From contig NZ_JOFL01000007.1 in the NCBI RefSeq assembly GCF_000719265.1, positions 186,001 to 250,000 of the forward strand: a stretch of 64,000 nt of DNA. Reading direction: 5' to 3'. This document shows, piece by piece, positions 9,091 to 18,848 of the stretch. Position 1 is the stretch's first letter. Each line of letters begins with the position of its first letter. The translations under genes were made by a program, and so were the position numbers. Under the pieces are notes generated by a model. The model had not been told where the DNA came from and did not search any database. It worked only from the letters and a program-made list of their open reading frames with translations. Origin of the DNA: Streptomyces roseoverticillatus. GTDB taxonomy: Bacteria > Actinomycetota > Actinomycetes > Streptomycetales > Streptomycetaceae.

Positions 9091-10558
9091 CTACGGTCGG
9101 AGGCCGTGTGCGTCCAAGGTCCGCATGAGGTTCCGCTTACGCCTCCGGTCGGCACACAAGGCAGTGATGTAGGCAGTGAACTCCTCCTCCGTGCCCAAGT
9201 GGCGGTGGCACTCGCGGAAACTGAGGAGCAGGCCCGCCAGCTGCTCGTAGACAGGGTTGCCCGTCCGCTGTTTCAAGAGCTCGGCCAGCCGCAGGTACAC
9301 ACCGAGTGCGTCGGCGGGCCGGGAGGCGCGGGCGAGGTCGGCGAGGGCGAGCCACTGAGTGTCGTCGGCTCCGGTTCGGGTCGCGGCCTGCCAGGCGGCA
9401 TCGAGGTCCTTGTCGTCGAGGAGGACCTCGACAAGGACCGGGCCTGGGCGTAGCGGGTGCAGAGGTAATCGATGAGATCGAGGCTTCTGTCGGACATGTC
9501 GGCAGAGCCCGGAGCTTCGGCGAGGCCGCGCTCCGCCCAGCTCAGCGCCTCGCCCTGGCGGCCTACGGCATCGAGCTCGCGGGCGATGGTGAGATGAGTG
9601 CTGCCGTCCGGGGCGAGGTAGGCCGCGTGCACCGCGATCACCGCGTCCACGTCACCCCCCTTCTTGGCCAGGCGCTCCACCAGGTACTTCTCCGCCCAGC
9701 CGGTGCGGTTGTCCCGCCAGGCCGCCATCGCCGACTCCCTGAGCGTGGCCAGCCCTTGTGGGCCCAGCACGTCCTCGTAGTCGAACGGGTCGATGTCGAT
9801 GAGGTCGCCCAGGTCACCGAGCGCCTGGCCGACCAGCCAGCGCGCGGTGTCGTCCGGGTCCGGACGTGCCGCGACGCAGGCGTCCAGGTGCGCCTCGGCG
9901 AGACCGGCAGCGACCTCGCCCAGCAGCCCGTCGGAGTCATCGACCTGTTCATGGGTCTCCGCGAGGTGCCGCAACGCTTCCCTGCTGAGGTCGATCGCGT
10001 CACCGGCGCGGCCTGCGGCGGTCAGCGCGGTGATGGCGGACACCGCCTGCTCCGCCTGTTCGCCGTAGGCGCGGGCGTCGGCGTACTCGACGTATCCGTG
10101 CTGTGCGAAGGGACCGATGTCGAGGAGTTCTCGGACGCAGGTGCGGACTTCTGCGAGGTCTCCCCGGGCGCCGGCGGCGCGCAGCTCCAGTCGCCGGCGC
10201 ACGTTCCGGTCCTGGTCGACCTGTTCGCGTAGGAGCGCGAGCAGCTCGTCCTGAGAGAGGCCCGTCAGCCAGGCGTCCAGGCCGTCGGCCCGGGTGCGGG
10301 CCCGGGCGCGCTGCTGGGGCAGGCGCCCTTGCCTGGACAGCAAGGTCAACCCGACCGCGACGAGGTGCTTGCAGAAGTGGCCTTCGAGGCCGTACGGACA
10401 GTCGTACTGTCCAGCAGGCCCTCGGGCGCCTCCAGCTCCAGCTCTACTTCGTAGGCTTCGGTTCCCCGGACCGTCGCGGTGACCCAGCTGTCGCCGATTT
10501 CCGTCACAGTCGCCAAGTCCAGGTGTCCCTGGCTGCTGGGAGTGCCATCTTCCTGCAT
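9091..10558 (-). pseudogene. SWIM zinc-finger family protein, broken by two frameshifts
   Basis: Three reading frames must be joined to give one protein. The N-terminal part starts at 10558 (MQEDGTPSSQGHLDL). Near 10405 the frame changes and yields the SWIM zinc-binding pattern YDCPYGLEGHFCKH, and the long helical middle follows to about 9450. A second shift then restores a C-terminal stretch ending DAHGLRP at 9091. Both breaks leave good coding sequence on either side, as expected of recent frameshifts or sequencing errors. SWIM proteins are thought to bind DNA or protein partners. The gene lies between the kinase and the GmrSD-like nuclease on the same strand. Confidence 0.7.
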
Positions 10559-10625
10559 CGCCAAGCGGGAGTTCGGCCCACGGGAACGGCCATATGCGAG
10601 CGGGGGCGGGGGGACAGCCTGCGAT

Positions 10626-13214
10626 TCAGGTCGCGTCCCGGCCCTCCCAGCGGTCCCGGAACCAGCCCAGCGCCTCGCACAGGACCTCGCGGTTACGGTC
10701 GATTTCCAACAAGGAGAGCCGGAAGCTGGGGCGCAACTCCAGCTTGCCCTCCGGGATCGAGACGCCTTCCAGCTCATTCAACCTGCCGAGCAGTTCGGCG
10801 CGCAGGGAGCGGTCCGTGAAGGGCTCGCGGCTCGCCAGGTGCTGGAACACGACCTCCGCTACGCCGCCGCGCCCGCTGCCCGGATAGACGGTCAGCGGGC
10901 AGATTCCCTTGCCTGGGCTGCCGGCGTTCCCGAGCATGAGGAAAGCACTGGTCGTGACCTCACCGGCGCCGTGGCCGATCCAGCCTCCAAGTTTCTCCCA
11001 ATGAGTGAACAGCTCACGCACGGCTGACACGGTCGCGGGAGTGTCGTCCGCCGCGAGCTGACGGAGGAACCTCGCAGCGCGGGTCTCCTCGCCTTGCGGC
11101 TCCGCGCCGTCCTGCGCGGTCTCCTCCGTCACCGCCGACTCATCCTCGCCCTCGGTGCCGGCCAGCAGCAGAGCGAGGTCGTCGCTGGTGAGGCGCTGGG
11201 CCGGATCGGCCGCCCCGGTGACGGTGAAGTGGATGCCGTCGGCACTGAGCCGGGCACGGACATCGCCGCCATCTCGTCCGGTCCACTGGAAACCCTCGGC
11301 GATCCTGCCATCGGCGTTGAGCACCCGGTAGGCGTTGGCCACTCCGTCCGTCTTGGCGAGATGGCTGCCCACAGCCTGGGCTCCGGACCCGATGAACGCG
11401 GCCAGATCTCCGTAGGACGTCCAGGTGCCGTGCGGAAGGCCGGCCAGCACCTGGTGGGCCAGGTGCCAGTCGCGGCTGCGCGCGGCGCGTCCGACACCTC
11501 GCAGCGGGGCGGGCCACAGCCGGACCGCCCGGACGGCGAGTTCGTCGGCTCGGGCGAGGATCTCCCGGGCACCCCAGCGCTCGGTCGCGGCAATGCGTCT
11601 GTTCATCTCCAGGTGACTGCCTTGCAACAGCCCCTGCTTACGATCGAAGGGGTGGTTGGACAGCTCCGAGTTGACACCGGTCAGCGTCAGATTGCCGAGC
11701 GTGTGCTGCAACCGGGCGTGGAGTTCCTCCGCGCTCTCGCCCTCGGCCGCGTCCTCGTGCAGCATCCGCATCCACTCCTCGCCGGGCGATTGCGGCATCA
11801 CGTGCTCAATGGTCAGCTGCGCCGGGCCGAAGTCCACCGGCTCGGGGTGCTCGTGGCTCTCTTCCAGCCTCTGGAGCACCAGCCTCCGCTGATTCGGCCG
11901 ACCGTACTGATAGAAAGGCGCGGTTCTGATCTTCTCGCGCAGCTCTTCGTCATCCGGCCAGAAGCGGTTCTCGGCGGAGAGGAGCTGATGCAGTCCGTCG
12001 GCGACCGGCACATCGTGCGGGAGTTGGGCGGGCACGGACTGGAAGATCCTGTTCAGATTGTTCGTCGGCACCCGGCAGATCGTTCGCCGTACCAGGAAGC
12101 TCTCGATGTACGACATGGCCCGCGCTGTTTCACGTTCGTCCAGCTCTCCTCGAGCCCGCCGGTCGAGCAACAGCATCAGCGCCGGATAGGTCACCACGGC
12201 CTGCCAGTCGTGCAACCGCTTCAAGTGGCCGCGGACCAGGGGGGAGGTCTCCTCCGCCGGGTGGATCACCTTGCGGAAGAGCGAGCTGCGGCGGTGCAAC
12301 TCCTTGATGTAGGACTCGATGTCCGCCTCGGCACCCGCCCCATCCGCCCCCTCGCGCTCGAGGCGCTGCTGCTGGGCGGCGTACAAGTCCTGCCGACGGA
12401 CTCGGTCGTCCCCGTCGAGCACCAGCTGCAGCCACATCAGCTGTTCGAGCTCGTCATTGCTCAGGCTGGCTTGCAGCGGCAGCCAATGGGTCTCGTAGAC
12501 ATACTCACCCCGAGTCGGCAGGCGCATGAACAAGTAGTTGCGCAGCAGGTCCGCTTGGCTGAGTTTCAGTCCGGTGTTGTTGAGCGACTCGAAGATGCGG
12601 TGGACGTTGTCACCGCGCTCGGCGGTCACCGCCACCAGCGTGAGCCGGGACGTGATCGCCTGCTCAATACGCAACACGCCCTGCGCGCCTGCCGGATCAT
12701 CCGCTTCGACCAGCTTGCGGCGGAAGAAGCGGTAGGCGGTGGCGACTCTGTCCCCCGAAGCCCGCTCCGAGTGGACGCTGTGGATGTGTGCGGCGTACTG
12801 CGGCCGGTCTGCCTGGGTGGGCAGCAGGCGAAAGTAATCGTCACCCCTCTTGCGCTTGTTGATGAGGTATTCCTCGTCGATCCGCTCGGACTCGTCCGGC
12901 TGTCCGTCGGCAATGTGGTCCCGGATCGCTGCCAGCGCGAGGGACAGAGTCGTCAGCCGCTGCTGGCCGTCGACAACGAGCCAACGGGGAAACGTCGCCT
13001 CGTTCTGCGGGGACGGGGCAAGCACGACCGAGCCGAGGAAGTGCGTGTTCGCCGTCGCACCTGACTCAAGTAGTTCAGCCTGCTCAAGGATGTCGCTCCA
13101 CAGCTGCGCCAGCTGCTTCTCCGACCAGGAGTACGTACGCTGATACAGAGGGACTTGGAACTGCTGAGCCCGCCCCTGAACCAGGTCGGCGAACAGTGTC
13201 TCTTTAGCCTGCAT
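10626..13214 (-). CDS. GmrSD-type DUF262-DUF1524 nuclease fused to an MGMT/alkyltransferase-like domain
   Basis: Likely a type IV restriction enzyme that cuts modified phage DNA, 862 residues. The N-terminal DUF262 (GmrS, ParB-like nucleotidase) part shows QVPLYQRTYSW near residue 20 and VVDGQQRLTTL near residue 80. The DUF1524 (GmrD, HNH-type) part shows IEHVMPQ at about 469-475 and LGNLTLTGVNSELSN beyond it. After it comes a domain resembling the MGMT/Ada alkyltransferase-like fold (GTWTSYGDLAAFIG, then NAYRVLNADG), with no PCHR active-site cysteine seen. ATL proteins bind modified guanines without repairing them, so it may add base recognition. An in-frame ATG at 13247 with GAGAGG before it is an alternative start. 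Neighbouring defence genes support the role. Confidence 0.85.
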   Translation of the reverse strand: MQAKETLFADLVQGRAQQFQVPLYQRTYSWSEKQLAQLWSDILEQAELLESGATANTHFLGSVVLAPSPQNEATFPRWLVVDGQQRLTTLSLALAAIRDHIADGQPDESERIDEEYLINKRKRGDDYFRLLPTQADRPQYAAHIHSVHSERASGDRVATAYRFFRRKLVEADDPAGAQGVLRIEQAITSRLTLVAVTAERGDNVHRIFESLNNTGLKLSQADLLRNYLFMRLPTRGEYVYETHWLPLQASLSNDELEQLMWLQLVLDGDDRVRRQDLYAAQQQRLEREGADGAGAEADIESYIKELHRRSSLFRKVIHPAEETSPLVRGHLKRLHDWQAVVTYPALMLLLDRRARGELDERETARAMSYIESFLVRRTICRVPTNNLNRIFQSVPAQLPHDVPVADGLHQLLSAENRFWPDDEELREKIRTAPFYQYGRPNQRRLVLQRLEESHEHPEPVDFGPAQLTIEHVMPQSPGEEWMRMLHEDAAEGESAEELHARLQHTLGNLTLTGVNSELSNHPFDRKQGLLQGSHLEMNRRIAATERWGAREILARADELAVRAVRLWPAPLRGVGRAARSRDWHLAHQVLAGLPHGTWTSYGDLAAFIGSGAQAVGSHLAKTDGVANAYRVLNADGRIAEGFQWTGRDGGDVRARLSADGIHFTVTGAADPAQRLTSDDLALLLAGTEGEDESAVTEETAQDGAEPQGEETRAARFLRQLAADDTPATVSAVRELFTHWEKLGGWIGHGAGEVTTSAFLMLGNAGSPGKGICPLTVYPGSGRGGVAEVVFQHLASREPFTDRSLRAELLGRLNELEGVSIPEGKLELRPSFRLSLLEIDRNREVLCEALGWFRDRWEGRDAT

Positions 13215-13504
13215 TGGTGGTGTCCGTCCTCGCTCGTCTCGCCCCATCAGGACCTCTCGGCGGCGACGATACGGCCCGCCACTGACATTGCTGATCCTGG
13301 AGCCGGCGCAGCGCGCCGGCCCTCGGACGGCACAGGACTTTTCAGCCACCGCCCCGGTCGGCCGTGGGCTCGCGCCCGGCGAAGCGGAGGCCTCGTCCAT
13401 CGGCGCGGACCCTTCCCGCCCTCGCCCAACTGGATACCGGCCCGGAGGGAGTGGCCCGTTGACGGATTCCATCGACCGCTCCTCAGGCCGGGTCCTGCCG
13501 CTCG

Positions 13505-13776
13505 GTGTTCGGCGAACAGTCGCACGACATTGAGCTCGTACTCGGCATCCCCGTAGGCTTCGGCGTGGGATACGCCCTGAACGCCGGCGACGCACCAGTC
13601 CGCACGGCCGACCCCATACCTGCTACTGGGGTGGCAGGGGCGGATCGCTGATCGTCAACGACCTCGACGCGCGCATGGCCTTCACCTACGTGATGAACCA
13701 GATGCCCCACTCCGGCCTCGCCGACCCATGCGGCCAGAAGCTTCTCCAGGCCACCTACGAGGCACTGACGCTCTGA
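13505..13776 (+). pseudogene. C-terminal fragment of a serine beta-lactamase/esterase family protein
   Basis: The plus strand encodes VLGIPVGFGVGYALNAG, then after a frame change near 13615 the pieces YWGGRGGSLIVNDLDARM and AFTYVMNQM, ending at a TGA at 13776. This is the C-terminal pattern of class C beta-lactamase-like hydrolases (WGGxGGSLIVxDxDAR). Nothing upstream continues the gene, so about 300 N-terminal residues are missing and the remnant is frameshifted. It marks a decayed boundary between the defence island and the housekeeping genes. The stretch from 13777 to 13961 shows nothing else. Confidence 0.6.
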
Positions 13777-13961
13777 TCGAATGCCGCTGCCGGCCGTCGC
13801 CCGGCGCGCGGCTCAGGACGCGCCCACCTCCTGAGCCTGCGGACGGCAGCCACCGCTCCACCTGCTCCATGCCGGCTACAGCACGGGGGTGGGCGAATAT
13901 CACCTGCGCATCTGGTGATGGACGACACCGGTATGGCGGCGGTCGTCTCGTCACTGACCCG

Positions 13962-15290
13962 TCAGACGCGGTTTCCCGTGGGCTTGAGGATCGCCACGCA
14001 CTCCACGTGGTGCGTCATCGGGAAGAGATCGAACGCCCGCAGCGTCGCCGGTGCGTAGCCCTCCTCCGCGAAGTACTTCAGGTCGCGGGCCAGGGCCGCC
14101 GGGTCGCAGGCCACGTAGGCGATGCGGCGAGCGCCCAGCGACGCCAGCTGGCGGACCGTCTGCTTGCCGGCGCCGGCGCGGGGCGGGTCGAGGACGATGA
14201 TGTCGGCCTCCTTGATGCCCGTGCGCGGGAGGACCTGCTCGACCTTGCCCTGTTCGATGCGGACGCGGTCGAGGTCCTGGAGGTTGTGGCGGGCGTCCTC
14301 GACGGCGCGCTTGCCGGATTCGATGCCGAGGACCGCGCCCTTCTCGCCGATGCGCTCGCCGAGGGCGCCGGCGAAGAGGCCGACGCCGCAGTAGAGGTCG
14401 AGGGCCATGTCGCCCTTGCGGGGCATGAGGCCCTGCATGACGGCCTTGACCAGGGTGTCGGCGGCCTGCGGGTGGACCTGCCAGAAGCCGCCCTCGCCGA
14501 CGCGGTAGGTGCGCTCGTCGGCGCGCTCGCGGACGAAGGGGCGGCCGTGGACGCGGTGGACCTGCTTGTCCTTTTCGCCCACTCGCATCACCGAGACCGG
14601 CTTGTCCAGCTCCACGATCGGGAGGCGGCCGCCCGGCTTCGGGGTGAGGATGACCTGGCGGTCCGCGGAGCCCGATGCTGCGATCGCCTCAACCGTTGCC
14701 ATCTGCGGCCACTCGCGCTTCTCGATGCCGAGCTCGCTGACGCCCGGGGCGGCGATCATGCAGTGGTCGATCACCTGGACCTCGTGCGAGCGGTGCTTGC
14801 GCAGGCCCGCGTGGCCCTCGGCGTCGACCGCGTACTGGACGCGGGTGCGCCAGGCGGGGACCTGGCCCGCGGGGAGCTTGTCGCCCTCGGCCGGCATCAC
14901 GGTGCCGTCCCAGCCGGCCTCCTCGGGGGTGAGGCCCGCGAGGCGCTGGAGCTGCTCGGCGATGACCTCGCCCTTCAGGCGACGCTGGGCGCCCGGCTTG
15001 GCGTGCTGCCAGTCGCAGCCACCGCACTTGCCCGGACCCGAGAAGGGGCAGGGGGCCGGCACGCGGTCCTTCGACGATTCCAGGATCTGCACCGCGTCCG
15101 CGCGGAGGAAGCGGGACGTCTCCTCGCCCTCCGTCACCCGCACGATCACCCGTTCGCCCGGCAGGGCGTGGCGGACGAAGAGGACGCGGCCCGACTCCGT
15201 ACGGGCTACGCAGTGGCCGCCGTGCGCCACCGGGCCCACCTCGACCTCGTACTCCTCGCCGACCAGCGATTCCTGCGGTTCGATCTGCAT
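13962..15290 (-). CDS. TrmA/RumA-family 5-methyluridine RNA methyltransferase
   Basis: SAM-dependent uridine C5 methyltransferase acting on rRNA or tRNA, 442 residues. A TRAM RNA-binding domain fills the first 60 residues. An Fe-S cluster motif follows (CPFSGPGKCGGCDWQH, with a later Cys in HCMIAA). The catalytic domain shows FWQVHPQAADTL, DLYCGVGLF (SAM site), DPPRAGAGK, the nucleophile loop VACDPAALARDL and the ending FPMTHHVECVAIL. All key residues are present. Family members modify U747/U1939 of 23S rRNA or U54 of tRNA; which applies here cannot be read from the sequence. It lies downstream of the KimA-like permease gene on the same strand, past a strong hairpin. Confidence 0.9.
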   Translation of the reverse strand: MQIEPQESLVGEEYEVEVGPVAHGGHCVARTESGRVLFVRHALPGERVIVRVTEGEETSRFLRADAVQILESSKDRVPAPCPFSGPGKCGGCDWQHAKPGAQRRLKGEVIAEQLQRLAGLTPEEAGWDGTVMPAEGDKLPAGQVPAWRTRVQYAVDAEGHAGLRKHRSHEVQVIDHCMIAAPGVSELGIEKREWPQMATVEAIAASGSADRQVILTPKPGGRLPIVELDKPVSVMRVGEKDKQVHRVHGRPFVRERADERTYRVGEGGFWQVHPQAADTLVKAVMQGLMPRKGDMALDLYCGVGLFAGALGERIGEKGAVLGIESGKRAVEDARHNLQDLDRVRIEQGKVEQVLPRTGIKEADIIVLDPPRAGAGKQTVRQLASLGARRIAYVACDPAALARDLKYFAEEGYAPATLRAFDLFPMTHHVECVAILKPTGNRV

Positions 15291-15319
15291 TCGGTCGGCT
15301 CCAGAGTCAGCGAAACAAA

Positions 15320-15368
15320 AGGTGGGGGTGGGACAGCCGTCCAGTCTACGGCCGCCCCACCCCCACCT
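15320..15368 (-). terminator. Hairpin terminator after the KimA-like permease gene
   Basis: AGGTGGGGGTGGG (15320-15332) pairs perfectly over 13 bp with CCCACCCCCACCT (15356-15368), with a 23-base loop. It begins 28 bases past the permease stop and lies upstream of the RNA methyltransferase start, so it should uncouple the two genes. There is no U-tract, as is common in Streptomyces. Confidence 0.65.
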
Positions 15369-15395
15369 GCGAATTCGCAGTTGCGGCTGCGTCTC

Positions 15396-17447
15396 CTACT
15401 TCTTCGTGCTCGCCTTTTCCTTCTTCGGCTGCGACACCGGGCCGCGGCGCACCGACCCCGGCGCGTTCCACTCCGCCCGCTTGCGCGCACGCAGCTTCGC
15501 CGCCTCCGACGAGTCGAGCTGCCACGGCACCGAGGTGACCATGACGCCCGGCGTGAAGAGCAGGCGGCCCTTCAGGCGCAGCGCGCTCTGGTTGTGCAGC
15601 AGGTGCTCGTACCAGTGGCCGACCACGTACTCGGGGATGTAGACGCTGACGACGTCGCGCGGGCTCTCCTTGCGGAGGCTCTTGACGTAGTCGATGACCG
15701 GCCGGGTGATCTCGCGGTACGGCGAGTCGAGGATCTTCAGCGGGACGTCGAGGCCGCGGCGCTGCCACTCGTCGCGCAGCAGCTTGGTCTCGGCCGCGTC
15801 GACGCTGATGCTGAGCGCTTCGAGGGTGTCGGAGCGCATGAGCTTGGCGTAGGCGACGGCCCGCAGCGTCGGCTTGTGGATCTTGGAGACGAGGACGATC
15901 GAGTGGACGCGGGACGGGCGGACGGTCTCGTCGCCCGGGCCCTCGTCGGCGGCGATCTCCTCGGCCACCCGGTCGTAGTGCTTCCGGATCGCCGTCATCG
16001 TCGCGTAGAAGATCACCATGCCGAGCAGGGCGACCCACGCGCCGTGGGTGAACTTCGTCAGCAGGACGACGACCAGGACCAGGCCGGTGAGGAAGGCGCC
16101 GAAGGTGTTGATCGCGCGGGAGCGGATCATGTGGCGGCGCTTGGCCGGGTCGGTCTCCGTCCGCAGGTGGCGGTTCCAGTGCCGGACCATGCCGGTCTGG
16201 CTGAGGGTGAAGGAGACGAAGACGCCGACGATGTAGAGCTGGATCAGCTTCGTCGAGTCCGCGCCGTAGATGTAGGTGAGGACGGCCGCGGCGCCCGCCA
16301 GCAGCACGATGCCGTTCGAGAACGCCAGGCGGTCGCCGCGCGTGTGCAGCTGGCGCGGCAGGTAGCGGTCCTGGGCGAGGATCGAGCCGAGCAGCGGGAA
16401 GCCGTTGTACGCGGTGTTGGCCGCGAGGAAGAGGACCAGGGCGGTGGCGGCGGCGAGCACGACGAAGAAGAACGAGCCGCTGCCGAAGACCGCCTCGGCG
16501 ACCTGGGAGATCACCGGGTTCTGGGTGTAGCCCTCGCCCACCGGCGAGCCGTTCTTGAGCAGGTCGGTGGCCGGGTTCTCGGCCATCCGGACGTTGGTCG
16601 CCATGGCCAGGCCGATGATGCCGCAGAACATCGTCACGGCCAGGCCGCCCATCAGGGCCAGCGTCGTGGCGGCGTTCTTGCTCTTCGGCTTGCGGAAGGC
16701 CGGCACGCCGTTGCTGATGGCCTCGACGCCGGTGAGGGCGGCGCAGCCGGAGGAGAAGGCGCGCAGCAGCAGGAAGACGAGGGCGAAGCCCGCGAGGCCC
16801 TGGTGCTCGGCATGGATGGTGTAGTCGGCGGTGGGGGCCTTCATGGTCTCGCCCATGAAGAGGCCGCGGGCGGCACCCCAGGCGATCATGACGAAGACGC
16901 CGCCCACGAAGACGTACGTGGGGATCGCGAAGAGCTTGCCGGACTCCTTGACGCCGCGCAGGTTCATCAGGGTGAGCAGCACGATCACGCCGATGGCGCA
17001 GGCCGTCTTGTGCTCGATGACGAACGGGATGGCGGAGCCGAGGTTCTCGATGCCGGAGGCGATGGAGACCGCGACGGTCAGGACGTAGTCGACGAGCAGG
17101 GCGCTCGCGACGGTCAGGCCGGCCTTCGGGCCGAGGTTGACGTTGGCGACCTCGTAGTCGCCGCCGCCACTGGGGTAGGCGTGGACGTTCTGGCGGTACG
17201 AGGCGACCACCGTGAACATCAGCACGACGACGGCGACGGCGATCCATGGGCTGAAGTGGTAGGCCGACACGCCTGCCGCGGAGAGCACGAGGAGCACTTC
17301 GCCCGGCGCGTACGCCACGGAGGAGAGCGGGTCGGAGGCGAAGACGGGCAGGGCGATGCGCTTGGGGAGAAGGGTTTCTCCCAGCTTGCTGCTGTGCAGC
17401 GCCCGGCCGATGAGGATCCGTTTCGGCAGGTCGGTCAGTTTGGACAC
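15396..17447 (-). CDS. APC-superfamily potassium permease, KimA-like
   Basis: Integral membrane transporter of 683 residues resembling KimA, the K+/H+ symporter regulated by c-di-AMP in Bacillus. About 12 hydrophobic segments fill the first 500 residues. Signature stretches shared with KimA include FASDPLSSVAYAPGE, HAYPSGGGDYEVA, RAFSSGCAALTGVEAISN and GVFVSFTLSQTGM. The C-terminal 180 residues are a cytosolic domain with Usp-like features and end in a Lys-rich tail. The GTG at 17447 (VSKLTDLPKRI) is chosen because the hydrophobic domain starts soon after it; an upstream in-frame start is possible. No c-di-AMP riboswitch is visible in the 105 bases upstream. The potassium-related ceoBC and kdp genes further right support the assignment. 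Confidence 0.8.
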   Translation of the reverse strand: MSKLTDLPKRILIGRALHSSKLGETLLPKRIALPVFASDPLSSVAYAPGEVLLVLSAAGVSAYHFSPWIAVAVVVLMFTVVASYRQNVHAYPSGGGDYEVANVNLGPKAGLTVASALLVDYVLTVAVSIASGIENLGSAIPFVIEHKTACAIGVIVLLTLMNLRGVKESGKLFAIPTYVFVGGVFVMIAWGAARGLFMGETMKAPTADYTIHAEHQGLAGFALVFLLLRAFSSGCAALTGVEAISNGVPAFRKPKSKNAATTLALMGGLAVTMFCGIIGLAMATNVRMAENPATDLLKNGSPVGEGYTQNPVISQVAEAVFGSGSFFFVVLAAATALVLFLAANTAYNGFPLLGSILAQDRYLPRQLHTRGDRLAFSNGIVLLAGAAAVLTYIYGADSTKLIQLYIVGVFVSFTLSQTGMVRHWNRHLRTETDPAKRRHMIRSRAINTFGAFLTGLVLVVVLLTKFTHGAWVALLGMVIFYATMTAIRKHYDRVAEEIAADEGPGDETVRPSRVHSIVLVSKIHKPTLRAVAYAKLMRSDTLEALSISVDAAETKLLRDEWQRRGLDVPLKILDSPYREITRPVIDYVKSLRKESPRDVVSVYIPEYVVGHWYEHLLHNQSALRLKGRLLFTPGVMVTSVPWQLDSSEAAKLRARKRAEWNAPGSVRRGPVSQPKKEKASTKK

Positions 17448-17552
17448 AACAGAGGATCGTAAGCGCTCACCCGTACGGTCGCCCACCCGCCACCCGCCGG
17501 AGCGGGAATGTGGCCCACGCCTCATCCCCGGTCCGGCGTACTCCGCGGCGGT

Positions 17553-18848
17553 TCAGCCGTGCAGCAGGGCCGGCAGCGCCCGGTGTCCGTTCGAGATGAA
17601 CGACTCGACCGGCTGCAGCTCCTCCTCCCCGGCCGCGAGCCGCATCCGCGGGAAGCGGTCGAAGAGGGCGGGCAGGGCGATGGCCGCCTCCAGCCGGGCG
17701 AGGGGCGCGCCGAGGCAGAAGTGGACGCCGTGCCCGAAGGCGAGGTGGTCCTTGACCGCCCGGGTGACGTCGAAGCGGTCCGGGTCCGCGCCGTGCAGCT
17801 CCGGGTCGCGGCCGGCGGCGGCGTACGCGGCGAGGATCGCGTCGCCCTTGCGCAGGGTGATGCCTCCCCCGGCCTCTCCGACGGCCTCTCCGCCGATCTC
17901 GATGTCCTCGGTGGCGTAGCGCAGCGGGAGGCTCGCGACGGGGGAACGGTGGCGCAGCGTCTCCTCGATCACGTCGTCCCAGCTCGCCGCGCCCGAGCGG
18001 ACCAGGGCGAGCTGGTCCGGGTGGGTGAGGAGGGCGTGGACGGCGTTGTCGAGGAGGTTGACGGTGGTCTCGTGCCCGGCGCTGATCACCAGCAGCAGGG
18101 TGTCGAGGAGCTCCTGCTCGCTGAGGCGGGAGCCGTCCTCCTCGCGGGCGGAGATCAGCACGCTGGTCATGTCGTCGCCGGGTGCGGTGCGCTTGGCGGC
18201 GACGAGGGCGCCGAGCAGCTCGTAGGTCCGGGCGTACGTGGCGGTGACCTCGGCGGGGTCGGCGGAGGTGTGGAAGATGCTGTCGACGCAGTCCCGCAGG
18301 CCCTCGCGGAGGTCCGGGTCGGTCACGCCGAACAGCTCGCAGATGACCTGGATGGGGATCGGGTACGCGTAGCGCTCGCGCAGGTCGACGGTCTCGCCGG
18401 GGGCGGTCGCGGCCAAGCCGTCGAGGAGGTCCGCGGTCAGCGCCTCGATGCGGGGGCGCAGGGCGGCGGTGCGGCGGGCGGTGAAGGCCTTGGCGACGAG
18501 GGAGCGCAGCCGCTTGTGGTCGGTGCCGTAGGCGGTGAACATGTTCTGCACCGCCACCCAGGTGAACAGGGGCCAGTCGGGCGAGATGTCACCGTTGATC
18601 CAGGCCGGCCAGTGCTGGTTGGGGTCCTTCGAGACGCGCGGGTCGGTCAGGAGCTCCTTCAGCAGCGGCTGTGTGGTCACTGCCCACGCCACCACTCCGC
18701 CAGGAAGCTCCACGGGCGTCGCCGCGCCGCGGGCCCGGACCCGGGCGGCCTCCCCGTGGATGTCGCTGCCGGTGGCGTCGATCCGGAGGGGGGCGGGCTG
18801 AACCGGGACGGCGCCGGGCCGGCGGTCCGTGCTGGGCTTGCGTTCCAT
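17553..18848 (-). CDS. Cytochrome P450, CYP154-like, last gene of the conservon operon
   Basis: Heme monooxygenase of 431 residues. The I-helix reads [14 protein letters not shown], the K-helix EXXR is intact (EETLRHRSP), and the heme loop is [17 protein letters not shown] with the ligand cysteine. All catalytic residues are normal. Its pairing with a CYP157-like gene behind cvnABCD is the arrangement described for CYP154/CYP157 pairs in Streptomyces. The ATG at 18848 lies 172 bases inside the preceding P450 gene in another frame, so either translation restarts there or the true start is a little later. The substrate is unknown; CYP154 enzymes hydroxylate steroids and macrocycles in vitro. 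Confidence 0.88.
   Translation of the reverse strand: MERKPSTDRRPGAVPVQPAPLRIDATGSDIHGEAARVRARGAATPVELPGGVVAWAVTTQPLLKELLTDPRVSKDPNQHWPAWINGDISPDWPLFTWVAVQNMFTAYGTDHKRLRSLVAKAFTARRTAALRPRIEALTADLLDGLAATAPGETVDLRERYAYPIPIQVICELFGVTDPDLREGLRDCVDSIFHTSADPAEVTATYARTYELLGALVAAKRTAPGDDMTSVLISAREEDGSRLSEQELLDTLLLVISAGHETTVNLLDNAVHALLTHPDQLALVRSGAASWDDVIEETLRHRSPVASLPLRYATEDIEIGGEAVGEAGGGITLRKGDAILAAYAAAGRDPELHGADPDRFDVTRAVKDHLAFGHGVHFCLGAPLARLEAAIALPALFDRFPRMRLAAGEEELQPVESFISNGHRALPALLHG

Noticed and set aside
13728..17462. Long open frames on the plus strand opposite the RNA methyltransferase and permease genes
   Set aside because: They are by-products of GC-rich codon bias. They encode low-complexity Arg/Gly/Asp/Val-rich text with no domain, while the minus strand has clear families.
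15291..17552. c-di-AMP (ydaO-type) riboswitch upstream of the KimA-like permease
   Set aside because: Only 105 bases separate it from the next gene, and I could not find the conserved riboswitch core there.
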